Below are positions 10,580-20,330 of a stretch of 64,000 nt of DNA, piece by piece. Below the pieces are notes generated by a model. The model was not told the DNA's origin, did no database searches, and saw nothing but the letters and a program-made list of their open reading frames with translations. The DNA lies in the NCBI GenBank assembly GCA_013350335.1, contig CM023536.1:14637520-14701519 (forward strand), given 5' to 3'. A program made the translations under genes and the position numbers. Source of the DNA: Chimonanthus salicifolius (Eukaryota > Streptophyta > Magnoliopsida > Laurales > Calycanthaceae). The stretch's first letter is position 1. Every line of letters starts with the position of its first letter.

Positions 10580-11425
10580 CAGAGGTGTAAAAAACAGCCC
10601 TGCCGAGATCTCGGCCGATAACTTTCTCTTTCCACAGCGTTTTTTTTTGAAAAAATTTCAAATTTTTTTTAGAAGCTTTAGAATATTATGACCTTCATGG
10701 ATATCCAATTTTTTCATTAAATATCGGTCATTTACATGTTAAAATATTAGTTTGAACTTTCGATATCGAGAATTTAAAAAATTATTAATAAAATGATAAT
10801 AAATTACAAAAAGTGGTAGAAAAATCAGAAAAATTATACAAATACTCCGTTAACTTATTGACTTAGTTAATCAGTGAAATGATCGAAAATTGATAAATTA
10901 TTAGTTTATAACCATTAATCCCAAACCCATTAAATTATTATTGTCATGTTGTATAATGATTCATGATATATAATGAAACATAGATAACAAATTATTAGCA
11001 TGTGTAAGTGTTGCTCAGAGATGTTTCGATGTATTTTGAGTTTGTGATAGGGCAATAAGATATTAATATTCTTTGATATCTTATAAATTTGTTAGAAATA
11101 AAAATGTAATAATATATTGAAATTTTATTCCAATCTTGTTCTTGATGGTTAGCTATCTATTTAGATCTATATATTTCAAAATATTTTCTAATATTTAATT
11201 AATAAAATTTGAATTTTAAATTCTATTCTTTTAATCAATCCTATCCATAATGTTTTTAAATTAAATCTCACAATCATAATTAAAGGATCGAATTGTATAT
11301 GGCATTATATAACATAAACTTTTTTTCTTTTTTTTTTTTTAAAAAAAAATGGACTGACCGAATATCGGCCGAGATTTTGTTCGTACGGCCATATAATGCG
11401 TATCGGCTGAGATTTTAATCCCTTC
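10580..11425. mobile_element. Possible hAT of the CGGCCG family, diverged
   Basis: The left end cagaggtgtaaaaa is followed by gagatctcggccgata. The right end carries tatcggctgagatttt and ends tcccttc. These are degenerate forms of the caggggt ends and subterminal words seen at 8025, 12721, 41471 and 50594. No 8-bp target duplication is visible, so it may be two unrelated ends or an old insertion. No coding capacity. Confidence 0.5.
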
Positions 11426-11924
11426 ACTGCGAAAATACCATTTGTAAATATATAAGAAATATATGCATCACTATCTATTTGCTCATTCATTGACATCCAT
11501 AAATAATTCATCTGTAAATATATAAGAAAGTTTCAAAGTTAGTGAAATATGTGAAATCGGATCTTTTATTTTAAGTTTATTGATAATCCCAACCCATAAC
11601 CTCATTGATGACTCCTCACACATTAAATTTCCATGCTGCTGACCTGATCAATACGCCAAAAGTTCTACAACTATCAGACTTGTAAAATCACACCTTTTAT
11701 CTTAATTGTATCGATGAATTTCACCCATAATTTTTTCTTGTGTATGTAATGACTAATGGATACAAAAACCCTTGTAAAATTATGGAGACGTTATTCGATG
11801 GAATCAGCCCATCAAAAAAATGAAAATGAAGAGAAATCATTCTTTCAACCTAACAATTTCGCTTATTTAATTTTTTTAATAAATTCAATGCTAAACTACT
11901 ATAAAAAGTTGGTGGCTTTTTTCT

Positions 11925-12388
11925 AAGGCTGCGACTTGGGCAGGCCATGCTGTGTTTTGGGCTTGCTTGAGCCCAGACCCGAAATGAAATTTGAGCCTGG
12001 TCCAAGTTGTACTTGTAAAGCCCGAGCCTAATTTGAAGTCCAAAATGTATATGTGGGCTTCTCTTGCTTGGCTTGGGCTTCTTTGGGCTTAAAAAGGGAG
12101 TTTTTCAACTATTATTCTCTAAAATAAAATTTTATATATTCATATAAATTTTATACACATTGTTAGTTAAAGAAAATTAGATCTTAGAAAATGTAGCTCA
12201 AATTCAGGCTTTGGGGCAAAACCTCGGCTTTCGGGTAGTAGATCGAAGCCCAACATGAATTCTAATTTTGGCCTAATATTTAGATTTGAAAAATGAGCCC
12301 CGAGCCGAGCCTATGTAAACCTGAACCCAAATTCGTTTTTATGTGCTCTTAGATTAAGCCTGGCTAAGTTGAAGCTCTAGTTTTACCA
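11925..12388. mobile_element. Non-autonomous TIR element, fullest copy
   Basis: The left end aaggctgcgacttgggcagg and the right end cctggctaagttgaagctct are imperfect inverted repeats. GGGCTT and AAGCCC words recur in the interior. Truncated copies lie at 220-530 and 59540-59860. The position next to the 3' flank of the RLP gene is conserved, so it belongs to the ancestral RLP block. Confidence 0.55.
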
Positions 12389-12529
12389 TATTCAAGAGTG
12401 TCTAGCTGCTTCATATTACACATGATGATGTCTATTCAAGTTGGGTGTTAAGACTCTAGCATCAAGCAGAAACGAGTTCAATGAAGTTGACCCAAATCCA
12501 AACTGAAATTAATTTTAACCTAACATATA

Positions 12530-13100
12530 TCAGTTTCAAAGTCTAGAAAGGCATGTGCCCATATCTTTTCAACAGTGTAGGGATCTGCAAACAATCCACA
12601 GATCCTTGTTTCTGACTTCAACGATTAGTAAGTTAGTACATGGACCTTAAGCTTTTCAAGTTGTGGTTACTTAGTATGCACATGGACCCAAGACCAAAAG
12701 CTTTAATTATGAAGTTCAATCAGCGGTATAAATCTCGGTCGATATGATAAGTATCCGCCAGAGAAAAAAGAAATCGGTCGAATATTGGCCGATTTATTTA
12801 TTTATTTTTAAAAAAACGAATATCGGTTGGCCCGGCAGATATCTCGGCCGATATTTGCCCATATCGGACGAATATCGGCCGATATCTATATATATAAAAC
12901 AGCCTTTTTTATTTTTTTTAAATGAATTTTTTTTTTAAAAAAAAAGGTCACTGAGATTTCCAAAAGAAAAAAAAAATCTCGATTAGGCTGAATTTTCGAC
13001 CCCTGGGTTCAATAAAAGGCCTACGCCTTTAACATGGGTTTAGCAATTTCTGGATCTACTCAGTGTTATTAGCATAGGACCAGGCTTGACCCAAACATCT
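12530..13100. repeat. RLP 3' flank, paralogous to 59890-60170
   Basis: The sequence before and after the MITE at 12721-13005 matches about 59890-60170, including atccttgtttct, cttttcaag and aaaagctttaattatgaag. This ties block C to the flank of the intact RLP gene. Confidence 0.75.
12721..13005. mobile_element. hAT MITE of the CGGCCG family
   Basis: This 285-bp element has ends cagcggtataaat and ttcgacccctg. The 8-bp target duplication agttcaat / ggttcaat is at 12713-12720 and 13006-13013. Subterminal tatcggccgatatc words are present. Its right half (cactgagattt, then aattttcgacccctg) is shared with the element at 50594-50932, so the two form one subfamily. It is absent from the matching place in block C (near 60060). 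Confidence 0.9.
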
Positions 13101-13475
13101 TTGCAAAAGTATCCACCCTGAACCAACTTATTGAGAATGAAGTAATCATTTTTTTCAAGGAGCACATGCTTGCATTACATTTTTCCTTAACAGTCAATAT
13201 TTTAAATCTTTGTAGCCTTTGAATATATACTAGATCAATAACTAGATTGATCTTTCACTGAGCTACTATGAAATCTTCCCAACAAATTCATCCTTATGAC
13301 CAAAAATAAATACCGTGAAACGTTGGTTAGCTAGTTCACAGTAAATTATTTGTTAGAAAAGAATTTCTCATACATTTTGTAAGCAAAAAAGATGTATAGA
13401 GCTTGAGATAATGAAGACAACATTGAAATTTCTTAAAACATGAAGAGTTAAAAACATACTTGATCATTCCATATA

Positions 13476-13481
13476 TTTATT
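13476..13481 (-). terminator. Candidate polyadenylation signal of the RLP gene
   Basis: tttatt on the plus strand reads AATAAA on the minus strand, 64 bp beyond the stop codon. This is the first canonical signal past the gene. Plant signals are loose, so the real cleavage site is uncertain. Confidence 0.4.
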
Positions 13482-13544
13482 GTACAAACAACCACCTTTA
13501 AATTTGTTGTCAAATCTCTCACAAAATACGATCTTGATAGACCT

Positions 13545-16259
13545 TTATTTCTTCCCAACTTTCAAGATTGTATTTACAAGTAAATTGAGTTTGTCAATCA
13601 AATTATCAAAAAACCCATAATATGCAATCCTCCATGACTTGCTCCAGATTAAAGTTCCACATATAACCCAAAATCCGATCACAAATCCCATCGTCGCACC
13701 AATAGAAAACCATAGCAGTTCGGACTTATCTTCTTCATCTCCACCATTAGAGGTCACAGATGTATGATTGAGTTCATCTGGGCAATCTGAAAGTGGTGGC
13801 CCACAAAGATTGATGTTACCCGCATAGATGGATGGATCAGTGAAAGTTTGAAGTTGTCTACCTGATGGAATATGCCCAGAAAGATTGTTGTATGACAAAT
13901 TCAAGCTACTCAAGAAATTCAATGCAGCGATACTCAATGGAATTGTACCAGACAAATGATTTCTTGAGAAGTCGAGGGATTCTAACTGTTGCAAGTTGCC
14001 AATATCTTTGGGGATGCTTCCTTCCAAATGATTTCCTGAAAAATTCAAGCCTTTCAGTCCTATAAGTCTTACTAATCCTATGGGGATTTCTCCAGATAGA
14101 CTATTTCTAGAAAGGTCAATAGTATTCAATAAACCAATTGTTCTGGTGAACTCAAGTTCAATCCCCTTCATGATCACCGATAACTCCAAATGGGCGATGC
14201 TTGCACTTAGATTATGTATCCTTGCCATTGCTGTGAAGTTGCTGAAAGAACTTGGTATGACTCCTGATAGATGATTGTCAGCAAGGTCTAGAACTTGAAG
14301 AGACACAAGTAGCGATAGTTGTACAGGGATATTGCCATAGAACAAATTTGATCGAAGGTTGAGAAACCTCAATTGAGTTAGACTTTCCCACATCCACGTT
14401 GTCAGGGATCCAGACAATCTATTTTTACTAAGATCAATAGAAACCAAGTTTGTTGAATTTACAAAAGACAAAGGGAGTACTCCATGAAGTTGATTATTGT
14501 TCAAACTCAACAATATAAGAGAAAGACTCTCAAATTGTCTCGGAATCGTACCAACCAAAGAATTATTTGATAAAATTAAAATCATCAAATTTGTAAGTTT
14601 TGCAACCCATGATGGTATCTGTCCTGTTAAATTATTATTTTCTAAAGTCAAATAACGCAATCGTGGAGTATTGACAAAAAATGAAGGAATTTCACCCTCT
14701 AGAATATTATTTGATAAGAGCAGATACTGCAACTTTGAAAAGTTCCCAAAGCATGAAGGAATTTGTCCAGATATTTGATTGTTGGAGAGGTCTAGGCCAT
14801 AAAGCGATTGAATGTCACAGAAAGACGAGGGAATGCTACCACTTAAAAAATTATTACTCGCATATAATACTGTTTTACAATCATCAGCACCACTCATGAT
14901 ATGAGTATTTGAGACGTGATATGGTAGTATACCCTCAAAACGATTTGAATTTAAAAAAACAGATCGCCCTATGTAAAATTCTAAGGATGTCGGAATCTTA
15001 CCAGATATGTTATTGGAATATAGATGTATATTAGTAGCTTTGGAAGACAAGTTCCAAAACCAAGTAGGCATGGCATCTGAAATCTGAGTCTTTGACAAGT
15101 CAATATATAAGTAGTCTCTGAGAAACCGAATCCATCTAGGAAATTTGGGTCCTAATCTACAAGATCTTAATGCAATGTATTTGAGTTTAGGAGGAGGAAT
15201 CCAGTTTTGGCTCACATTGAAAACAAGGGAATTGTAGGATAGTGCTAGAACTTTTAGTCTTGTGAGATTTGCAAAGTGAGCTTCAAATATAACGCCTTTT
15301 AGACAATTCTTACTCAGATCCAATGTCTCTAGTTCTTTTAATTGCCCAATACTTTTTGACACAGTCCCACTAAAATGATTGAAACCAAGATCAAGATACT
15401 CTAGATTGGAAAGGTTTACAAACGAATCTGGTAATGTACCTGTAAAATGATTGCCGCTCAAATCAAGAAATTCTAGGTCGGTGAGGTTAACCAACCAAGA
15501 AGGAAATTTTGCAGGAATATGATTATGAGAAAGATCGAGATAAATGAGGCTTGTCAAGTTGGGATGAGTGACAGTAGGAAGATTCTTCAGAGAACAATTT
15601 TGGAGACTCAAGGTGGACAGAGAAGGAAGCAAACTAGTTACCTGGAACCAATCGTTAGCCCTGCTAAGATTCACACCATCCATGTCAAGGTACTTCAAAG
15701 AAGAAAGATAGGACAGCCAATCCAAGTTGTCGACATTCAAATAATTAACACAATTCGAGTGCAGAAAACTTGAAAGATCAAGGGATTGCAGGCGTGAAAG
15801 ATTTCCAAGCTGACTTGGAACTGCTCCATTAAAACATGCATAAGACAGATTGAGGTACGTCAAATTTTTGAATGAGCCAATAAAATTTGGAATCGACCTA
15901 TACCCAAAGGAGTTGGTACTCAAGTCCAAGTATTCAAGGTGGTTCAATTCAAGAAGAGAAGGATTGAGTTCACCAGAGTCCGGAACATGAATGGATGCAT
16001 TGTGGAGATCGAGTCGGACGACATGGCCGGTGTTGTTGTTGCACCCAACTCCAATCCAATTACAGCAATCATCACCAACCCATGAGGATAGAAGGAGGTT
16101 TCTATTCGGAGATCTGAGGCCATCTTTGAATGTGAGAAGGGCTTGCCTCTCTTCTTCAAAGCATACAACTTTGGAACTGAATGCAGTAGTTGCAGAGCAA
16201 AGAAAAGCCAGCAACACAAGGACATTGGCTAAAGAAGGCAGAGCCATCATTCCACACAT
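13545..16259 (-). CDS. LRR receptor-like protein, EIX2/Cf type
   Basis: This predicts a cell-surface immune-type receptor without a kinase. It is a single exon of 904 residues from the first ATG (16259). Further in-frame ATGs at 16250 and 16247 also suit the signal peptide. The longer frame to 16301 begins at TTG and is unlikely. In order: signal peptide (about 1-29), LRR N-cap with CFEEERQALLTFKDGL and the CC pair (33-85), about 25-28 leucine-rich repeats, a non-LRR island (about 676-710, HLELSVIMKGIELEFTRT), four more repeats, C-cap (LCGPPLSDC), acidic juxtamembrane stretch (DEEDKSE), one transmembrane helix (848-872) and a 32-residue tail. The helix has glycines at 854, 858 and 862, a GxxxGxxxG pattern. 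In this family such glycines, together with the acidic stretch, favour pairing with SOBIR1-type kinases; that partner is an inference. Ligand unknown. Dead relatives flank it at 849-1015 and 9405-9600. Confidence 0.93.
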   Translation of the reverse strand: MCGMMALPSLANVLVLLAFLCSATTAFSSKVVCFEEERQALLTFKDGLRSPNRNLLLSSWVGDDCCNWIGVGCNNNTGHVVRLDLHNASIHVPDSGELNPSLLELNHLEYLDLSTNSFGYRSIPNFIGSFKNLTYLNLSYACFNGAVPSQLGNLSRLQSLDLSSFLHSNCVNYLNVDNLDWLSYLSSLKYLDMDGVNLSRANDWFQVTSLLPSLSTLSLQNCSLKNLPTVTHPNLTSLIYLDLSHNHIPAKFPSWLVNLTDLEFLDLSGNHFTGTLPDSFVNLSNLEYLDLGFNHFSGTVSKSIGQLKELETLDLSKNCLKGVIFEAHFANLTRLKVLALSYNSLVFNVSQNWIPPPKLKYIALRSCRLGPKFPRWIRFLRDYLYIDLSKTQISDAMPTWFWNLSSKATNIHLYSNNISGKIPTSLEFYIGRSVFLNSNRFEGILPYHVSNTHIMSGADDCKTVLYASNNFLSGSIPSSFCDIQSLYGLDLSNNQISGQIPSCFGNFSKLQYLLLSNNILEGEIPSFFVNTPRLRYLTLENNNLTGQIPSWVAKLTNLMILILSNNSLVGTIPRQFESLSLILLSLNNNQLHGVLPLSFVNSTNLVSIDLSKNRLSGSLTTWMWESLTQLRFLNLRSNLFYGNIPVQLSLLVSLQVLDLADNHLSGVIPSSFSNFTAMARIHNLSASIAHLELSVIMKGIELEFTRTIGLLNTIDLSRNSLSGEIPIGLVRLIGLKGLNFSGNHLEGSIPKDIGNLQQLESLDFSRNHLSGTIPLSIAALNFLSSLNLSYNNLSGHIPSGRQLQTFTDPSIYAGNINLCGPPLSDCPDELNHTSVTSNGGDEEDKSELLWFSIGATMGFVIGFWVICGTLIWSKSWRIAYYGFFDNLIDKLNLLVNTILKVGKK

Positions 16260-16312
16260 TAGCCGGTTGGAATCTGTATATGGTTCTGAAATAGATTGCA
16301 AACACTACCCTC

Positions 16313-16320
16313 TTTAAATA
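16313..16320 (-). promoter_or_regulatory. TATA-like box of the RLP gene
   Basis: TATTTAAA on the minus strand, 54 bp upstream of ATG 16259. Transcription from here would begin near 16285-16290, which would leave the TTG at 16301 outside the mRNA and supports the ATG start. Confidence 0.45.
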
Positions 16321-16550
16321 CACATTGGATTTATATTATTGTATTTGAGAAATTGAAATGGAAGGACTAGCACAAAATAAGATAAAAAATTACTGATTTA
16401 TTGAGTGAGAAAGGCTGGGGATAAAAATTAAATATCACATAATAATTTAGTGAGCCCACTCAAAATGGATGCATTGTGTTGGCCGGCCCTTTTGTTCACC
16501 TAATCTGGATTTTTGTGGGCTCTCTTTGTTCTTCTACTCTTTAGTTGTTC

Positions 16551-16560
16551 GACACGTGGC
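16551..16560. promoter_or_regulatory. G-box upstream of the RLP gene
   Basis: gacacgtggc contains the palindromic CACGTG core, with flanks typical of bZIP (ABRE-like) sites. It lies about 290 bp upstream of ATG 16259. The same ten bases occur in the paralogous upstream copies at 20269-20278 and 21009-21018. Confidence 0.55.
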
Positions 16561-17250
16561 AATTTGTCCCATTCTTAATTTAAGAACTTTGCCCAATTTT
16601 CTTTTGACATATATAGATATTATATATATTTGCCAAATTTGTTTTTAATCTTTTGGCCTCTTTGAAGATGTTGATTCCAAAATTTATTCAAAAGCATAAG
16701 GATGAAGACAAACGGTTAAGATTTAAAATAAATAATTTTAGTAGATGTTACATTTCTTTAAATTCATTGAACCAAAATTAATATTCATTAAAAAACTCTT
16801 TCTATTAAATTAGATATCTAAATATAATTGTAAACTTCTGCTAGCCAATGTAAGTCGACTCTTGCAGACTTAATAAGGTTTAAAAAGAATAAAGATGCTC
16901 TATTGCATTTCTTTTTAAATAAACAATGACTTTAATGAACCTGATTATTTTAAAGCAGCACTTACATATACTCGACTTTTCTGCCTCTACACAACCGATT
17001 CTGAATTTTCGTAGCAAATTATCATTATAGCCCTGCGTTTTTACTCATTTGAACGAACTGCCAGTTCATTTCGGCATTCTTTCGAACGAATGTCGAATTA
17101 TAAATTTAGTTCATTCGAACTAATGGGCTGAACAATATTTATTCATTCGAATGAACCGCAGCTTAAATTCCATTCGAACAAATGAACCATGCTACAGCAG
17201 TGTATTATTTAAATAATAAAATTTCCTTTAAAACTTTAAAGTTATTTTTT

Positions 17251-17475
17251 AAGCACTATATATTTTCAAAATTTCTCAAATTGAATATCCGAGTTAATTA
17301 CGATAACCTCATAAAAATGCTTAAAACACAGTGTTTTACAAATAAGGGTATCCCTCGGCTATGCCGAAAACACATTTGGGAGTGTCAAAAGACCTTGAAG
17401 TCTTAAAATATTTTTATCAGGTTATCGTAATTAGTCCGGATATTCAATTTGAGAAATTTTGGAAATACATAGTGT
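17251..17475. repeat. Foldback 1
   Basis: The left arm (17251-17325) and right arm (17400-17475) are inverted copies sharing aaatttctcaaattgaatat and ttacgataacct. The spacer carries ggtatccctcggctatgccg. Its right arm is paralogous to that of foldback 2. Confidence 0.75.
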
Positions 17476-17549
17476 TGTCGATGCTACAGTAATGCATAGT
17501 ACATTAGTTAAATAATAAAATCTCCTTTAAAACTTTAAAGTTATTTTTT

Positions 17550-17813
17550 AAGTATCGTGTATTTTCAAAATTTCTCAAATTGAACATCCAGACTAATTAC
17601 GTTAACCTGATAAAAATACTTTAAGACTTTAAGGTCTTTTGACACTCTCAAATGTGTTTTTGGCACAGACGATGGATACCCTTATTTGTAAAATACTGTG
17701 TTTTAAGCATTTGGGAGTGTCAAAAGACCTTCAAGTGTTAAAGTATTTTTATCAGGTTATCGTAATTAGTCCGGATATTTAATTTGAGAAATTTTAAAAA
17801 TACACAGTACTTA
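17550..17813. repeat. Foldback 2, arms of about 105 bp
   Basis: The arms 17550-17658 and 17708-17813 are near-perfect inverted repeats with a loop of about 50 bp. The best paired part is around aaggtcttttgacactctca and its complement. A transcript of this would form a long hairpin of the kind that feeds small-RNA production. Whether it is transcribed is unknown. Confidence 0.8.
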
Positions 17814-18398
17814 AGAAATTTTATTATTTAAATAATGCACTTTGCATTATTGTGTGCATATTGTATCATGAAGTGGTTCAAATGAATTATCCGTTCATTT
17901 GAATGAATTGGCTGAACAGTAATACACAATTAGATCGAATGAGTAAATTTGGGTGTTGTAAGTGCTGCATATAAATAAACATTTATTTGTTAAGATTTTA
18001 AGGAAGATCCTCGAATATATTTAAAGATTCTGCATTAACTGTTGTAAAAACTTCATGTATACGTTGGCGTCTCAACTAGAAATTTCTAATTTTGACATTA
18101 AAATAAATAGTTATGATATCATAGAATTTTGAGTTTAAAAATGAATAGTATATGACTAACTTAAAATGACTTAATAAGTGTTGTTTGCATCTCTGTTTTT
18201 CGGAAATCTTAATCCATTCGGCTGAGGTGTTAAACCTTTGAAAATTTAGTGATTAGAGTCATTTTCTCTAATCAATTTAAATTAAATATTTATAATTGAA
18301 TTTTGAAAAATATTTAATATATAGAAGACTAAGTCTCTAGACTATTATCTAGTAAGAGTTCTAATGTGATCTATAAAATGTTCTCAGGTGATCCCAAA

Positions 18399-18685
18399 TG
18401 TAGGACATGATATCCATTCTAAAAGACTAGTCTATTAGGTAAAGTGATTCAACTCTATTATAAGTCCCTAAATCTCCTCTTTTACAACCAATGTTGGACT
18501 TGTTACTTCCCCAACAATCCTCTCTTCGAATAAGGCTCTCTGGCAGATAGAACGCTGTGATACCACTTGTTAGGATTCGATATCTATTCTAAAAGGCTAA
18601 CCTATTAGGTGAAGTAACACAAGTCTATCATAAGTCCCTAAATCTCCTACTTCACAACTAATGTGGGATTCATTTGCTGCAGCTT
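18399..18685 (-). mobile_element. TRIM element, short copy
   Basis: This is a terminal-repeat retrotransposon in miniature. LTRs of about 118 bp (18399-18516 and 18568 to about 18685) start tgttagga and end ccccaaca as written on the plus strand. They flank only 51 bp. On the minus strand the segment next to the LTR reads tggtatcacagcg, a near match to the usual tRNA-Met primer site. The purine run before the other LTR is gaagagaggat. No coding capacity. The internal part is shorter than in the copy at 21835-23450. Confidence 0.75.
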
Positions 18686-18923
18686 TTGTGGTAACTAAAA
18701 TATTCAAATTTATACTAACAAAACAACTTTTTGTGAAACTAATTGCAGGGATCTGTATATGGGTTTTTGTGAGACAAGCTTTTGTTTGAAGAATTGTGAA
18801 ACTGTAGGTGATTTTTTTTTTTTAACATTTAGAACAAGTTTAGGCTAGTTTTTATCATATTCGATAATAGTCATATTTTAGTTTCAATACAATGCCCAGA
18901 TTGACATGAAATGTTATCTATTT

Positions 18924-19086
18924 ATTTTATTTTTTTGAATTTACGTGTGAAAAACCACAGAAAACCCTCAATGGTGATACTCACTATCCGTAGGATACAC
19001 CAAGTTAGGCCATAGGGGCTCGAATTTAGCACCTTCCACTTCTTAAGGCGGGAGGTTAACCAGTTGAGCTAAACCCATGTGGACAA
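18924..19086 (-). mobile_element. tRNA-derived SINE, copy 1
   Basis: On the minus strand the 5' end carries a box A (tagctcaactgg) and a box B-like motif (attcgagccc) spaced as in a tRNA, as the internal RNA polymerase III promoter requires. The 3' end is an A-rich tail (aaaaaaataaaataaat). A 14-bp target duplication (aatgttatctattt / aatattatctattt) is at 18910-18923 and 19087-19100. It sits inside the duplicated upstream segment. Confidence 0.85.
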
Positions 19087-19688
19087 AATATTATCTATTT
19101 GATAGAGTATTTGAAGCAATTCTTACATGTATTTATGAAGTTATGATCAAATTTTCTAATAAATGAAGTTAAATTTAAGAATTTTTATTTACTTTTTTAT
19201 GGTATGTTTCTGTTATGAAATCCTTTCTAAGTAAATGGTGGACTAACAAATCTTTTAAATTGATGTTTAAATGAGATGATGATGAAAGTTCATTTCAGCA
19301 CTTCAAATTTAGTAATCACTACAAATAATTTTCAATCGAGAATCATTGATTTAGTATTAGTGTCATTGTTAATATGGGACATTGAACTGGTTCTGTTGTT
19401 CGTTTTATTATGATAAATTAATTAACTAATTTATAACAATAAAATAAAGGTAAAGTGGGTGTAAATTCCATCTTAGTAAAAGTATAATGCTAAAGTCAAT
19501 TCAACAATTCTCTTTTAAGTTTAACTCTGCACTTAAATTTTATTTAGATATTATTTTCTTAGTTTCATTTGTAAGAAAGTTTGACAATGGGCCATCTAAC
19601 CTATCGTAACTCATATTAATAAATCAAATGCCTCCCAAGAACGTTGACTTAGAATGGATAAGAAGGAGGTAGAATTGATTAAGGGTTA

Positions 19689-19889
19689 GGGTAGTCATTT
19701 AGACACCTGACTTTTCAATTAAGAGACACCCTTTTTTGAAATTTAAGGTGAAATTACCATTTTGCCCTTTCGATGTGTCGGACGGAGAAAGATTTTTCAA
19801 AATCGGAAGGGCAAAATGGTAATTTTACTTTTAAAAAAAAAAAAAAAAGTGTCTCTTAAAAGAAAAGTCGGGTGTCTAAATTGCCACCC
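19689..19889. mobile_element. 201-bp foldback MITE
   Basis: Nearly the whole element is an inverted repeat. The arms share gtctaaat, gagacac and gggcaaaatggtaa on either side of a short centre near 19785. The 8-bp target duplication aagggtta is perfect (19681-19688, 19890-19897), which fits the hAT superfamily. Confidence 0.85.
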
Positions 19890-20214
19890 AAGGGTTATTG
19901 TTACAATATAGAGATTACGCATTAAATAAAACAGTCGGTCTATAAAATTAATTTGTTAAATTGAAATATAAAAGTGAAAAATAAATTAATGAGATAGAAG
20001 AGTTAGATGATGGCAAAAAATAATAATAAACTTTTCTATTGATTTAAGCACACAATATTTAAACCCAGAAAAGAAATAACAATTTATTCTTTTATTCGTA
20101 ATATAACATATGTAGACAAGTCAAAGGAAGAATTTTTTTTTCTTTTTGTTTTGGTTATTTACAGAGAGGTTAGGATAAAATAAAGTTAAATCTTATAAAA
20201 TGAAAAGATGGATG

Positions 20215-20330
20215 AACCACCCAATTTGGGTTTTGTGGGCCCTCTTATTCTTCGGCTCTTAAACACTCGACACGTGGCCTTTTCTACCCGTTCCTCATTT
20301 TAAAATTTTGCCGACTTTTCACCCTGAAAT
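20215..20330. repeat. Short diverged third copy of the RLP upstream segment
   Basis: The stretch aligns with 16490-16600 and 20960-21060: ttttgtgggc, then a C/T run, then cgacacgtggc, then attttgcc. It lies between the two long copies and is more diverged, so it is probably an older duplicate. Confidence 0.65.

Larger units (their letters stand above)
16955..17969. mobile_element. 1.0-kb TIR element with two long internal hairpins
   Basis: Perfect 11-bp inverted ends (gcagcacttac / gtaagtgctgc). The matching place in copy 2 (about 21402-21412) is empty, so the boundaries are read directly. The flanks ttttaaa and atataaa give a possible imperfect 7-bp target duplication. Near both ends there are palindromic ttcattcgaatgaa-type words. 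Inside are two foldbacks. No transposase ORF. The superfamily is not settled; a Mutator-like or hAT-like non-autonomous element is possible. Confidence 0.8.
16466..19200. repeat. RLP upstream segment, long copy 1
   Basis: This is highly similar to 20930-23910. It starts gatgcattgtgttggccggc only about 200 bp upstream of the RLP start. It carries its own 1015-bp insertion (16955-17969), a TRIM (18399-18685) and a SINE (18924-19086). The TRIM and SINE are shared with copy 2, so they predate the duplication. The insertion does not. Confidence 0.88.

Noticed and set aside
10580..11425. A confident complete hAT insertion
   Set aside because: Both ends resemble the family, but the flanking bases (gttaaatt and actgcgaa) do not match, so it is listed only as a possible member.
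15991..16317. 108-codon plus-strand frame opposite the RLP N-terminus
   Set aside because: Shadow of the RLP gene; no independent support.
19015..19086. tRNA gene on the minus strand
   Set aside because: Box A and a box B-like motif are present but no cloverleaf closes, and an A-tail and target duplication show a SINE.
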